From: Ga0077546 sp965229195
GTDB lineage: Bacteria > Cyanobacteriota > Vampirovibrionia > Obscuribacterales > Obscuribacteraceae
Assembly: GCA_965229195.1 (NCBI GenBank)
Contig: OZ245871.1
Coordinates: forward strand, 1,240,001 to 1,304,000
Length of the DNA: 64,000 nucleotides
Direction of reading: 5' to 3'
A program made the translations under genes and the position numbers. The notes below the pieces were generated by a model, which worked only from the letters and a program-made list of their open reading frames with translations, was not told the DNA's origin and made no database searches. Numbering within the stretch: the first letter of the stretch is position 1; every line of letters begins with the position of its first letter. Of the stretch, positions 52,366 through 61,284 are shown piece after piece.

Positions 52366-53721
52366 ATGACTGATCAGCATAAACTTTTCGGCGCATACGA
52401 TATTCGAGGCATATACGGCAAGGGTTTAGACGAGCCTTTTGCTAAAAATGTTGGCTTCGCTTACGGCCACTACCTCAAACCACAAGGTGGCGGAAGGGTA
52501 TTAATTGGCTCAGATGCAAGAACCTCTTCGCCAGCATTAAAAGCGGCCTTTATTGAAGGAGTTCTTGCAAGCGGCAACGATGTTCTAGACATCGGAGTTT
52601 CTTCTACACCGATGGCGGTATGGTATGCAGCACAAGCGGGCTTCGACGGAGGAGCGGTCGTCACCGCTAGTCATATGGGCAAGCAGTACAACGGGCTCAA
52701 GCTCTATGCCAGCCAGGCCAAACCACTAGGTGCCAACAATGGCCTGGGCGAAATTCGCACAAAAGTAGAAGGCGGCGCCTGCTCTGGTCTAGCCAACAAC
52801 AAGAGCGGAAAGCTCACCACTGTCGATATCATTCCAGAATATGTTAGTTTTCTCCTCCGCCACGTGCGCCCAGAACGTCGCCTTAAAATTGCACTAGATG
52901 CTGGTCACGGCGCCGCTGGCCCAGAGCTAGAAGAACTGGCGAAAACGGCAAAACATTTGGTTGAGTTCATTCTCCTCAACTCCAAACCTGACGGTACCTT
53001 CCCTAAGCGCACACCAAACCCTCTAGATGAAGGCTCAATGACCGAGCTGAGCAAACTAGTAGTAGAAGAGAAATGCGACTTTGGTGTGTCTTTCGACGGT
53101 GACGCCGATCGGGCAGTTTTTGTCGATGAACACGGCGAGCAAGTCGATACTGGCTTGATGATTGGTTTAATCGGTGCTGAATTAGTACGCCGCCACGGCG
53201 GTGGAAAAGTTGTCTACGATTTGCGGGCCAGCAGAGCGGTACCAGAATATATTGTTTCGCAAGGTGGCACACCAATTCGCACTGGTGTTGGCACCCAATT
53301 TATGATGAATAGCATGAAAGACCACCGCGCTCTGTTTGCTGGTGAACTCTCTGGCCACTATTATTATGCCGACATGTACGCCACAGACAACGCCTTGCGC
53401 ACAATGCTTGAGGCCGTCAACGTAGTGGCTCGCGGCACGGCCAGCCTATCTAAGCTAATTGAGCCACTGATGGTCTACTCTAGCTCTGGTGAAATTAACT
53501 TACGAGTTAGCAATATCCAGGACACCCTGAGCAAACTTGAAAATGGTATCACTGGCGGCACTAAAGAACATATCGATGGTCTTTCTGTCAATTTTGATGA
53601 CTGGTGGTTTTCTGCTCGTGGCTCCCAAACCGAGCCGGTCTTAAGATTGACTCTTGGAGCTGTCTCCAAACAAATTTTGGATCAACGAAAGGCGCAGCTA
53701 TTCGAAATAATCGAGGGCTAA
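52366..53721 (+). CDS. Phosphomannomutase/phosphoglucomutase
   Basis: A 451-aa alpha-D-phosphohexomutase: FGAYDIRGIYGKGLDEPFA, GSDARTSSPALK, the phosphoserine loop TASHMGKQYNGLK (Ser102), the metal-binding FDGDADRAVFVDE, and the sugar-binding FAGELSGHYY plus a C-terminal phosphate-binding domain with RGSQTEPVLRLTL. It interconverts 6- and 1-phosphate hexoses for nucleotide-sugar synthesis. The active-site loop is unusual: families normally show TASHNPxxYNG, and here the N-P is M-G. It lies between an ABC-2 exporter and an SGNH-like gene in the glycan region. Confidence 0.93.
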   Translation: MTDQHKLFGAYDIRGIYGKGLDEPFAKNVGFAYGHYLKPQGGGRVLIGSDARTSSPALKAAFIEGVLASGNDVLDIGVSSTPMAVWYAAQAGFDGGAVVTASHMGKQYNGLKLYASQAKPLGANNGLGEIRTKVEGGACSGLANNKSGKLTTVDIIPEYVSFLLRHVRPERRLKIALDAGHGAAGPELEELAKTAKHLVEFILLNSKPDGTFPKRTPNPLDEGSMTELSKLVVEEKCDFGVSFDGDADRAVFVDEHGEQVDTGLMIGLIGAELVRRHGGGKVVYDLRASRAVPEYIVSQGGTPIRTGVGTQFMMNSMKDHRALFAGELSGHYYYADMYATDNALRTMLEAVNVVARGTASLSKLIEPLMVYSSSGEINLRVSNIQDTLSKLENGITGGTKEHIDGLSVNFDDWWFSARGSQTEPVLRLTLGAVSKQILDQRKAQLFEIIEG

Positions 53722-53742
53722 ACCCAGGAAACCTCAAAAATT

Positions 53743-54888
53743 ATGACGAGCTACCATAAAAGCACATCAGTTTGGTTGGTCGTAAACACCCTCATTTTGG
53801 CCCTGGCAAGCTCATATATTTTAGAGTTCACGGCAATTGGTTGTGAAATATCCAACCAGTCGGACCGCCTTGATGTAATAGACAAAATTGATCAATTCCC
53901 CAAGGACACACCCAACACAGTCCTAATGCTCGGCTCATCGCTGGGTATATTTCCGGCAGCCCTAGCTGATTTCAAAGAATTTGGTGAACCGAAACCAGGA
54001 GCTGACAAATTCCTCCACTATTCTTCTTATCGCTATCTAGACAAATTACTAAGCGCCGGTAATGGCTCTCCCGTCAGAACTCTAAACCTGTCAAACCAGG
54101 GTGGCATGACTTCCGAAGACCTACTCTTGCTCAAAGGGGCATTCAAAGCTGGCATTAATCCCAAATTAGTTATTTTGCTCACTGGCCCAAGAGATTTTCT
54201 TGATCACCAAACCAATAAAATTGGCGAATCGAAGCTATCGAAGGCTCTACTTGTGCGAATTTCTGACTCACTCTGGAATTTTTCCGATACAGCAACGGCA
54301 AATCTTGAGACCCTCGCTAGTCGATTTCTCCCCCTATTTCTCCAACGAGATGCGGTAACCAAGTTTTTAACCACAGGCCTGAAGAAGACAATAGCTTTTG
54401 TTTGGAACAAACCCTATCGTGACAAACCAGTGGCAACCGGCGGCTCCCTCGAATCAATCAAAGACGAGCCTGGTTCGCCTGAAATGATGGACTTCTATAC
54501 GGCCAACTACAAAATTAGATATCTGCCGATTGACTGGCAAAGATGGAAATTAGAAAGTGACGCCCTTGGGCAAATTGTTGAATTTTGCCAACAACGAAAA
54601 GTTCCACTACTGATAGTGGCAATGCCTCTCACTAGTAGCAATCGCGATCTTCTGCCGGCCGATTTTGTTGGCAAGCATCAAAGCATGCTGGCCCAGTTGT
54701 TCAATAACAACAAAGACAGTGCCGTGCTACTCGATTTGTTTGCCAGCGATCAATTCAATGTTGAAGACTATATGGACACAGTGCACCTGAGATCATGCGG
54801 TGGCATGAAACTAGCAAAGATGATTCAAGCAAAACTAGCGAAGTTAGGCTGGCTCACTGGTGGGCAAAAATCTAGTCTTACAAATTGA
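53743..54888 (+). CDS. Membrane-anchored SGNH-hydrolase-like protein (paralogue B)
   Basis: A 381-aa relative of the proteins at 43.0 and 58.4 kb. An N-terminal helix (about residues 10-30) leads to a domain with LMLGSSLGI (GSS at 64-66), KLVILLTGPRDFLDH, VPLLIVAMPLTSSN and the terminal DTVH (Asp345, His348). It is probably an exported or outward-facing acyl-modifying enzyme by analogy with DltD/AlgJ-like proteins. It follows the phosphohexomutase by 21 bp, so an operon is likely. Its stop overlaps the convergent GT2 gene by 11 bp. Confidence 0.72.
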   Translation: MTSYHKSTSVWLVVNTLILALASSYILEFTAIGCEISNQSDRLDVIDKIDQFPKDTPNTVLMLGSSLGIFPAALADFKEFGEPKPGADKFLHYSSYRYLDKLLSAGNGSPVRTLNLSNQGGMTSEDLLLLKGAFKAGINPKLVILLTGPRDFLDHQTNKIGESKLSKALLVRISDSLWNFSDTATANLETLASRFLPLFLQRDAVTKFLTTGLKKTIAFVWNKPYRDKPVATGGSLESIKDEPGSPEMMDFYTANYKIRYLPIDWQRWKLESDALGQIVEFCQQRKVPLLIVAMPLTSSNRDLLPADFVGKHQSMLAQLFNNNKDSAVLLDLFASDQFNVEDYMDTVHLRSCGGMKLAKMIQAKLAKLGWLTGGQKSSLTN

Positions 54889-55876
54889 TCTTAGTGAGCA
54901 AAAGCTCTTTGTCTTTAGCATTAAAGTTGTTAGCGCTAGCGTCTGTAGCCCGGCTAAAGCCCCCGCCCAACTTAGCACCAACCACATAAGTTGGCCGAGC
55001 GCGACTCTCATTGAGCACACTCGAAAGATAAACAGCAACGACACCGGTACAAATAATTTGCAAACCAGTAAATAAGCCCAAGCTTGAAATTACTATGGTT
55101 GGCCAATAAGCCGCTCCCGTTGCAAACACCAAGCTAACGACCAAAGCTAGAGCAGAAATGGCAGCAACAGCAGCACCAACTACAGCAATGGCATACAAAG
55201 GCATGATACTGAAAGCAAGAATGCCATCCATTGCTAGAGTCAAAAGCTTCTTCAGTGTATAAGTACTCTCGCCAACTTCGCGGGCGCCGCGGTCAATAGA
55301 AATGCCAATTTGACTGAAGCCCAACCAGGGAATCATGCCCCGCAAGAATCTGGTCTTTTCGGGAAGAGAGGCCAGGGCATCAACAACTTTGCGATCCATC
55401 AAGCGATAGTCGCCCGAGTCAAATGGAATCTGCACCGACGAAATCGAGCCAAGCACGCGATAAAAGATAAAAGCAGAGGCACGCTTGAGGAAGCGATCAC
55501 GACGAGCCTGTCTTTGAGCAAAAACAACGTCATAACCTTCTTTCCAGCGCTCTAACATCTGAGGAATCAGTTCAGGCGGGTCCTGCAAATCAGAATCGAT
55601 GTTGATTACAGCCAGACCTTCTGAATGATCAAGACCGCAAGTAATTGCCGCTTGCTGGCCGAAATTGCGAGAGAGTTCAACTAATTTGACTTTGTCATTG
55701 TCAGCAGCGAGCTGGCGCAGCGCCATAGTGGCAGGAGGACGAGAGCCATCGTTAACAAAAATGATTTCGTAGCTAGTGCCAGTAGGCGTGATGATCTGGT
55801 CGAGCCGCTCAATCACATTAGCTAAATTGCGCGGGTCTTCGTTATATACAGCGACTATTACTGAAAGCTCTATCAA
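54878..55876 (-). CDS. GT2 glycosyltransferase, polyprenyl-phosphate hexosyltransferase type (second copy)
   Basis: A 332-aa paralogue of the GT2 protein at 17.4 kb, with the same blocks: LSVIVAVYNEDP, IIFVNDGSRPP, LSRNFGQQAAITCGLDHSEG, DSDLQDPPELIPQM, FDSGDYRLMDRKV and two C-terminal helices. It would load a sugar onto polyprenyl phosphate for GT-C enzymes. It is the last gene of a minus-strand run: SGNH, GT4, epimerase, GT2. A 121-bp gap separates it from the epimerase. Confidence 0.92.
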   Translation of the reverse strand: MIELSVIVAVYNEDPRNLANVIERLDQIITPTGTSYEIIFVNDGSRPPATMALRQLAADNDKVKLVELSRNFGQQAAITCGLDHSEGLAVINIDSDLQDPPELIPQMLERWKEGYDVVFAQRQARRDRFLKRASAFIFYRVLGSISSVQIPFDSGDYRLMDRKVVDALASLPEKTRFLRGMIPWLGFSQIGISIDRGAREVGESTYTLKKLLTLAMDGILAFSIMPLYAIAVVGAAVAAISALALVVSLVFATGAAYWPTIVISSLGLFTGLQIICTGVVAVYLSSVLNESRARPTYVVGAKLGGGFSRATDASANNFNAKDKELLLTKINL

Positions 55877-55997
55877 AATTCCTCAACGCTGCGGTGCCGG
55901 GGATGAATCTCTGGCAATTGCCAACAACTGAGCAATTGTCCAATAGACTCGGCTCTTGGTCAACTTGGCAATTCTAATCTAACTAAAGCTGACAGCC

Positions 55998-56939
55998 TTA
56001 AGACTTGGCCAATTGGAGGGATTTAATCCAATTCCAGCTGATTTCCACGCCCTTGATTAAGGGAACTTCAGGTTGCCAGTTCAAATATGTCTTGGCTCGG
56101 TGAATATCTAGAACGTTAATAGGTACGTCCACAGATCGCGACTCAGTGTATTCCACCGTGACATGGGGTCCCACCACAGACCTGATGGTTTCGACAATTT
56201 GGTTGAGCGAATGACCCTCGCCAGAGCCAATATTGAAAATACGTGGCGATGAATTATCTTTGGGTTCATACTGAGCGGCACATAAAAGAGCTTTAACAGC
56301 ATCAGTGATGTATATATAATCTCGCACTACTTCACCATCGCCCCAGATAGCAATCGGTTGCTCACGGGCAATGTGGCCAAGAAACACGCCAATAGCGCCC
56401 TGCTTAGCATTCGGGTTCTGGAGCTCGCCGTAGGGGTTAGAAAAGCGAGCGACGACATACTCGAGGCCATGAATGCGTTGAAATAGATGCAAGTATTTTT
56501 CTATGGCGAGCTTCGTGATGCCGTATGAACAAATAGGCTCATTGGTGTGATCTTCTGAAATCAAATCGGTTTGAGGTACACCATATACAGTGCCACCAGA
56601 AGAAACAAAAACGAACTTGCGCACTTTCTCTTTCAAGCACTCATTGAGAAGCTGAATAGTGGCAACCACATTAGAAGTGACATCGTGAATAGGGTCATCA
56701 TTGGAAGTCTGAGGCAGAGTGTTATAGGCCAGGTGGAAAACCCAGTCTATGCCTCGCACAGCCTCTTCGACTTCGTGGTGATTACCAAGCTCGCCCACAA
56801 AATATTCGACATCGGGCCGCTCTGGCCGAAATCTATTGGGATAGCGATCAAAAACCCTGACCTCGTGACCTTCGGCCCGCAGAAGGTCGACTAGATGGGC
56901 TCCAATAAATCCGTTTCCGCCAGTAACTAAAGCTTTCAT
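55998..56939 (-). CDS. NAD-dependent sugar epimerase/dehydratase
   Basis: A 313-aa extended SDR protein. The Rossmann motif VTGGNGFIGAHLVDLL is at the start. The catalytic YxxxK appears as SYGITKLAIEKY, with the Ser/Thr region FVFVSSGGTVYG before it and a substrate-binding RFSNPYGELQNP after. It is of the UDP-glucose 4-epimerase/GDP-mannose-type family; which sugar is unknown. Its ATG directly abuts the stop of the upstream GT4 gene, so the two are co-translated. It supplies a donor for the local glycan pathway. Confidence 0.93.
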   Translation of the reverse strand: MKALVTGGNGFIGAHLVDLLRAEGHEVRVFDRYPNRFRPERPDVEYFVGELGNHHEVEEAVRGIDWVFHLAYNTLPQTSNDDPIHDVTSNVVATIQLLNECLKEKVRKFVFVSSGGTVYGVPQTDLISEDHTNEPICSYGITKLAIEKYLHLFQRIHGLEYVVARFSNPYGELQNPNAKQGAIGVFLGHIAREQPIAIWGDGEVVRDYIYITDAVKALLCAAQYEPKDNSSPRIFNIGSGEGHSLNQIVETIRSVVGPHVTVEYTESRSVDVPINVLDIHRAKTYLNWQPEVPLIKGVEISWNWIKSLQLAKS

Positions 56940-58373
56940 TTAACCAGGCCGCACAGTGAGCAGTTCTTCATAGACAGATTCTATATCATCAACCATCTCA
57001 CCAACGGTGCGCTCAGGCTTGATGTTACTGGCAAACTTAGGCAGTAAATCTCTGTCTTCCAGCACTGCTGTTAATTGTTGCAGTAGTGAGCGGTAATCAT
57101 TAAGTTTGAACAATAATCCATTTTCACCATGTTTGACAAGCTCAGACATACCTCCCAGGTCAGTAACTATAAGAGGAGTCAATGTAGCCAAAGCTGATTG
57201 CATAACTAAAGGGGTATTCTCGTACCAGCGCGAAGGCACAACCAGCACGTCAATTTCTTCCATGACAGAACCAAGCTGATCATTAGGGAAAGTTCCGAGG
57301 AAAGCCACGTTAGCGCCGGCCGGCCCGGCCTTAGCCACCAAAGACTTAAGGGTGCTGACATATTGAGGAAACTGGTTAGTATCGCCATAAAGCTTGAGCT
57401 GAGCCCCGGCAGCCAACTTGGCCGGCAATGCGAGAAAAGCCTTAAGCAGCAAATCAACGCCTTTATGCTCGAAGAAAGTGCCAATATAACCAATTCTTAG
57501 AACACTAGACGGTTTCTTTACTTGATGATTATCGAGCTTTGAAGTGTCAATACCGAAGGGCACATGCTTGATCAACTGACTATGAATGCCATTTTCGACA
57601 AATATGTCATGCATGAGCTTAGTCGGCACCAAAATCTTGGCTAGCGAATTGGCACTGTTCTTTAAGAGCTCCGGTCGAGCAAGAGTAGCTTGAATAGCCG
57701 CCGGAGCTTTAGCTCCTCGATACAAATTGCTGAGCATAGTCACGGCCACGCCTTTAACCGGTGCGGCCAAGCCGTCCAGTCCAGTTCCAACTGCAGGATA
57801 CTTAGAAGAAATGGCCTCAACAATTTCCTGATCAGGAGGCAACAGTTTGGGCGTGTAGCAATCTAGGCACTTAAGGGCAAGGGGACCAGGCCCACGACAA
57901 ACCGCGCCATCAGGGCGTTTAAGTTGAACAATGGGGCAGACGAACCAAAAATCAGTAGAGTAAAACACCACAGGCACTGACTGTTCGTGGCAAGCTTCAA
58001 TCACTGAGGCCGAGAGATTCTGAGCATGAACAATCTGAACAATATCTGGTTTGAAATCCTGCAAAATCTGAGCGAAATGAGTCTTTATGTGAGGATGATA
58101 ATATTCAAAACTAAATTTGAAGCCTTTCAGTCTTAATTCTTCTTCAATGATATGAACGGGCACACCCTCAAATTCATAGTCATTGCTCACCTGGGCTTTA
58201 GATTCAGGAGTTTCTGCTTTGCGCCGGGCATCGAGATCGGGGGGATTGGCCGCTACTACCTTTACCTCAAAACCGCGTTTTTGCAGCTCTTGAGCGATCT
58301 TGAGCGTGAGCACCTCAGTGCCGGCCCTATGCTCGGGAAAGAATTTATGGGCAGTTAGTAAAACTCTTCTCAT
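56940..58373 (-). CDS. GT4-family glycosyltransferase
   Basis: A 477-aa GT-B enzyme. N-terminal KFFPEHRAGTEVLTLKIAQEL and a Cys-containing middle (FWFVCPIVQL, CRGPGPLALKCLDC) resemble other GT4 proteins with a cysteine insert. The donor-binding C-terminal domain has RIGYIGTFFEHKGVDLLLKAF, VDVLVVPSRWYENTPLVMQSAL and VTDLGGMSELVKHGENG (the E-x7-E type acid pair). It transfers an activated sugar in the cytosol. Gene order: SGNH-like gene 15 bp upstream, epimerase directly downstream. Confidence 0.93.
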   Translation of the reverse strand: MRRVLLTAHKFFPEHRAGTEVLTLKIAQELQKRGFEVKVVAANPPDLDARRKAETPESKAQVSNDYEFEGVPVHIIEEELRLKGFKFSFEYYHPHIKTHFAQILQDFKPDIVQIVHAQNLSASVIEACHEQSVPVVFYSTDFWFVCPIVQLKRPDGAVCRGPGPLALKCLDCYTPKLLPPDQEIVEAISSKYPAVGTGLDGLAAPVKGVAVTMLSNLYRGAKAPAAIQATLARPELLKNSANSLAKILVPTKLMHDIFVENGIHSQLIKHVPFGIDTSKLDNHQVKKPSSVLRIGYIGTFFEHKGVDLLLKAFLALPAKLAAGAQLKLYGDTNQFPQYVSTLKSLVAKAGPAGANVAFLGTFPNDQLGSVMEEIDVLVVPSRWYENTPLVMQSALATLTPLIVTDLGGMSELVKHGENGLLFKLNDYRSLLQQLTAVLEDRDLLPKFASNIKPERTVGEMVDDIESVYEELLTVRPG

Positions 58374-58388
58374 AGCACCACTAATTGC

Positions 58389-59552
58389 TTAATGACGAAT
58401 AGCCGACTTTTCATACTCATGATTGGACAATAAATTTTGAATCAAGCGCCTCTGAAACTTGCCCGCACCAAGGGCGTTCAAGTGAAATCCGTCAGAAAAG
58501 TCCCGATTAGAAAAATCCTGATCATTGAAATCGAAATAAATAACCCCGGTATCTTCGCAGGCGTTTTCGGAATCTACCATATATCGCCTGTTCAGTTTCG
58601 CATCAAGAAGAGCTCGATGCAAAGCCGAGACCGGCATATTAACAACAACACATGGAATTTTCTCATGCGAAGCCAAAGCTAAGAGCTTGCGAAAATATTC
58701 CATCTCTAGGTCAAATCTACCTGTATTCGCCGGTTGATAGCAGCGGGCGAAAGCACGATTGAAACCAGCAAGAGTAGTGGGATATTGCGCCTCATTGACC
58801 GGGGTCAGATTGTTAGTTAGCGGCCGAGAAGCATAATAGAGACTAGTTGGGCGGCAAAAAAGATTAGCGCAGTACTGAGTAATAACAGTGCGGTAGTCGA
58901 CCTTGACGCGATAGAAATACCAGATCGACGAAACAACTAGAGCTTTCCGCTCAGCGTCACATAAGCCTGGCCGAAAAACATCCTCTATAGATTTCCAGTC
59001 GCTCAAAAGCTCGAATGCTGGTGTGCGGCCAATCGGTTGAACCATATTGTCAACAAAATCTCGCGGAGAAATGCATATTAGCAAGCGCTCAGGCCGCTTG
59101 CCTGCCTGCAGAGAACTGCGAAAAATTGTGTACATGTCTGATGCCATACAGCCAACAATGGACATATTCGCTACTTTGTATTCAGGCCTGTTTGCTTGAC
59201 CAAGTTCGTGTTCTAGATATCTGGCGCCAAGATACCTTCTCATCTCAAACCCCACTTTACAGTGAGGTTCGCCGTAGCACTTTTCATCATATTCCGCGAT
59301 GGCACACATTGGTAATGAGGAGCCTAAGATCAAAAGGTCGGCTCGCTCTCTTAACTCTAGATATACGGGAATCTTGGAGACCATAGGATGCTGATCTAGG
59401 GGGATGAAGCGCAGATCTGTCACGTACTGCAGCGGCCGCACTCTTACCAAGAACACGTCGAAGAGGGCGAGGATGAGGAAAATCCAAACCACGGTGCTAG
59501 AAAATAAGTTAGAAAGAGTCGCTTTTCTTGCTGCAAACCAGAGGAAGTTCAA
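58389..59552 (-). CDS. Membrane-anchored SGNH-hydrolase-like protein (paralogue C)
   Basis: A 387-aa third member of the local family. N-terminal helix (about residues 20-36), then LLILGSSLPM (GSS at 77-79), RLLICISPRDFVDN, a late strand IPCVVVNMPVSALH and the terminal DGFH (Asp354, His357). It heads a minus-strand run with GT4 and epimerase genes. A link to acylation or de-acylation of the glycan made by its neighbours is inference. No Shine-Dalgarno is evident before the ATG. Confidence 0.72.
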   Translation of the reverse strand: MNFLWFAARKATLSNLFSSTVVWIFLILALFDVFLVRVRPLQYVTDLRFIPLDQHPMVSKIPVYLELRERADLLILGSSLPMCAIAEYDEKCYGEPHCKVGFEMRRYLGARYLEHELGQANRPEYKVANMSIVGCMASDMYTIFRSSLQAGKRPERLLICISPRDFVDNMVQPIGRTPAFELLSDWKSIEDVFRPGLCDAERKALVVSSIWYFYRVKVDYRTVITQYCANLFCRPTSLYYASRPLTNNLTPVNEAQYPTTLAGFNRAFARCYQPANTGRFDLEMEYFRKLLALASHEKIPCVVVNMPVSALHRALLDAKLNRRYMVDSENACEDTGVIYFDFNDQDFSNRDFSDGFHLNALGAGKFQRRLIQNLLSNHEYEKSAIRH

Positions 59553-59719
59553 AGCCTTGCCTCAATTCTGCCTGCAATATGACGCTGGCCGATGCTAGCA
59601 CAAGAGCAATTCGATCTAGCAAATTGAAGGCGCTGCTCTTGCGAAAATGAGAAAAACTACACCCAGTAAGAGTTCTTAAGCTTAGAAATAGAAGAGCTAA
59701 AAGATCCCCCAGAGAAGGA

Positions 59720-59725
59720 TAGAAT
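59720..59725 (+). promoter_or_regulatory. -10-like box just before the second GT4 gene (leaderless candidate)
   Basis: TAGAAT ends 8 nt before the ATG at 59734. The -35 region is poor (CTAAAA at 17-nt spacing). No Shine-Dalgarno is at a standard distance; AGAAGGA is about 15 nt upstream. Confidence 0.3.
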
Positions 59726-59733
59726 AGCGAGCT

Positions 59734-61284
59734 ATGCGAATTTGTCTAATTTCTCGCGAATATCCTCCAGACACCGGCTTTGGCGGAATAGCCACTTTTA
59801 CCAAGCACTTAGCTCACGGGCTGAAGAATCTGGGTCACGAAGTGGTGGTGGTAGCCTTGGCTAAAGACAAAGCCAAGGTAGCAGACGACAACGGCATAAC
59901 TGTTCACCGCGTTGAGGCTTACCCATTCGTCTCAAAGCTAGCAGCCTTGAGCATGTGCATTCCCTATAGCAAATATGTGCTGTTCTGTTGCACCGCTCTC
60001 TGGGACAAATTCGCCGAGCTTCATGAGCTAGAGCCATTCGATGTTGTTGACACCCCAGAACTGCTTGCCGAAGGCATTATTCCAGCAATCACCCAGGCCG
60101 TGCCCCAGGTAATTCGACTCTACACACCACACTCAAAATTTATTGCCGAAAAGCTTCATAATGTGGTGCCCTCCTTCGACCACCAATTTGTGGCCATGCT
60201 TGAGCGCATCGCCATGCTTCAAACTGACGTACTTACTTCACCAAGTAACGATCTGGCCCAATTTGTAGCTGGTGATCTCGGCCTACCAGTTGAAAGAATT
60301 CAAATTGTAAGAAACCCTATCGACACCTCGGTTTTCACCCCAGATGGCGAGCTAGCGCTGAGCCAGTCAGACAAGCTCAGAATAGTATTTGTCGGCCGTT
60401 TGGAAGGCCGCAAGGGTATTACCTACCTGGTCGATGCCATACCACTAGTAGTGGCACAATACCCGAATGTTGAATTTGTCATTATTGGCGATGACACCAC
60501 CACAGGCGAAGGTATGACCTCGGTTTTGGCCAGCCTAAAGAAATCGTTAGAGGCCAGCAACTGCACAAAGCACGTAAAATTTATCGATCGCATTTCGCTA
60601 GACGAACTACCAAACTACTACCGCAGTGCCGATATCTCAGTGGTGCCATCGGTCTACGACAATTCACCCTATACCTGTTTAGAAGCCATGGCCTGCGGCA
60701 AACCCGTGATTGGCACCGATGCCGGCGGCACCAAAGAATATATTGAGCACGGTGTTTCCGGTCTAATTATTCCAGCCTGCGATACCAATGCCCTGGCTCA
60801 GGCCTGCATTGAATTGCTTTCGAATAGTGCTGAGCGCAAGCGCCTCAGTGATGGAGCAAGAGAGCGGGCCGTAAAGCATTTTGATCGCACTGAAATTGCC
60901 CGGCAAACAGTAGCTTGCTATGACCTGGCAACAAAGCTATTCAACGAACGCAAGGCTTCAGAGGCTGCTCGCAGCCTTTATCACCACGACTATAGACGGG
61001 CAACGGCCGATGCAGCGACCCTGATTGACAGCTTTGACAAAGCTATATATGACCTCCTCTTTCAACGCTCCTATCGTTTTAGAATTGCTCACTGGTGGCG
61101 CATACTCAAAGCCAGACCAAAACTATTTGGCGCCAAACTAGTGACAAAAATTTCTAAAGGAGCCTTGCGGCTGATTGGCACAAAAGAAGACAAAATGCCG
61201 CCAATGCTGACAAATCTAGAAACTGAAATCGACACAAAGGACAAAGAGCGTCTCAGTGGAAAGCTCGCTGGAAAGCACGAATAA
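59734..61284 (+). CDS. GT4-family glycosyltransferase, 516 aa
   Basis: A GT-B transferase with REYPPDTGFGGIATFTKHLA at the N-terminus, the C-terminal domain KLRIVFVGRLEGRKGITYL, DISVVPSVYDNSPYTCLEAMACGKPVIGTDAGGTKEY and a HGVSGLIIP segment. A roughly 100-residue C-terminal extension (helical, basic) is unlike standard GT4 length and may bind membrane or partners. Divergent from the SGNH-GT4-epimerase run. It overlaps the downstream GT-C protein gene by 29 bp if that gene starts at 61256. Confidence 0.92.
   Translation: MRICLISREYPPDTGFGGIATFTKHLAHGLKNLGHEVVVVALAKDKAKVADDNGITVHRVEAYPFVSKLAALSMCIPYSKYVLFCCTALWDKFAELHELEPFDVVDTPELLAEGIIPAITQAVPQVIRLYTPHSKFIAEKLHNVVPSFDHQFVAMLERIAMLQTDVLTSPSNDLAQFVAGDLGLPVERIQIVRNPIDTSVFTPDGELALSQSDKLRIVFVGRLEGRKGITYLVDAIPLVVAQYPNVEFVIIGDDTTTGEGMTSVLASLKKSLEASNCTKHVKFIDRISLDELPNYYRSADISVVPSVYDNSPYTCLEAMACGKPVIGTDAGGTKEYIEHGVSGLIIPACDTNALAQACIELLSNSAERKRLSDGARERAVKHFDRTEIARQTVACYDLATKLFNERKASEAARSLYHHDYRRATADAATLIDSFDKAIYDLLFQRSYRFRIAHWWRILKARPKLFGAKLVTKISKGALRLIGTKEDKMPPMLTNLETEIDTKDKERLSGKLAGKHE

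Noticed and set aside
59601..59641. Hairpin CAAGAGCA / TGCTCTTG between the divergent SGNH and GT4 genes as a terminator
   Set aside because: The loop is 25 nt, no T tract follows on either strand, and no gene ends there.
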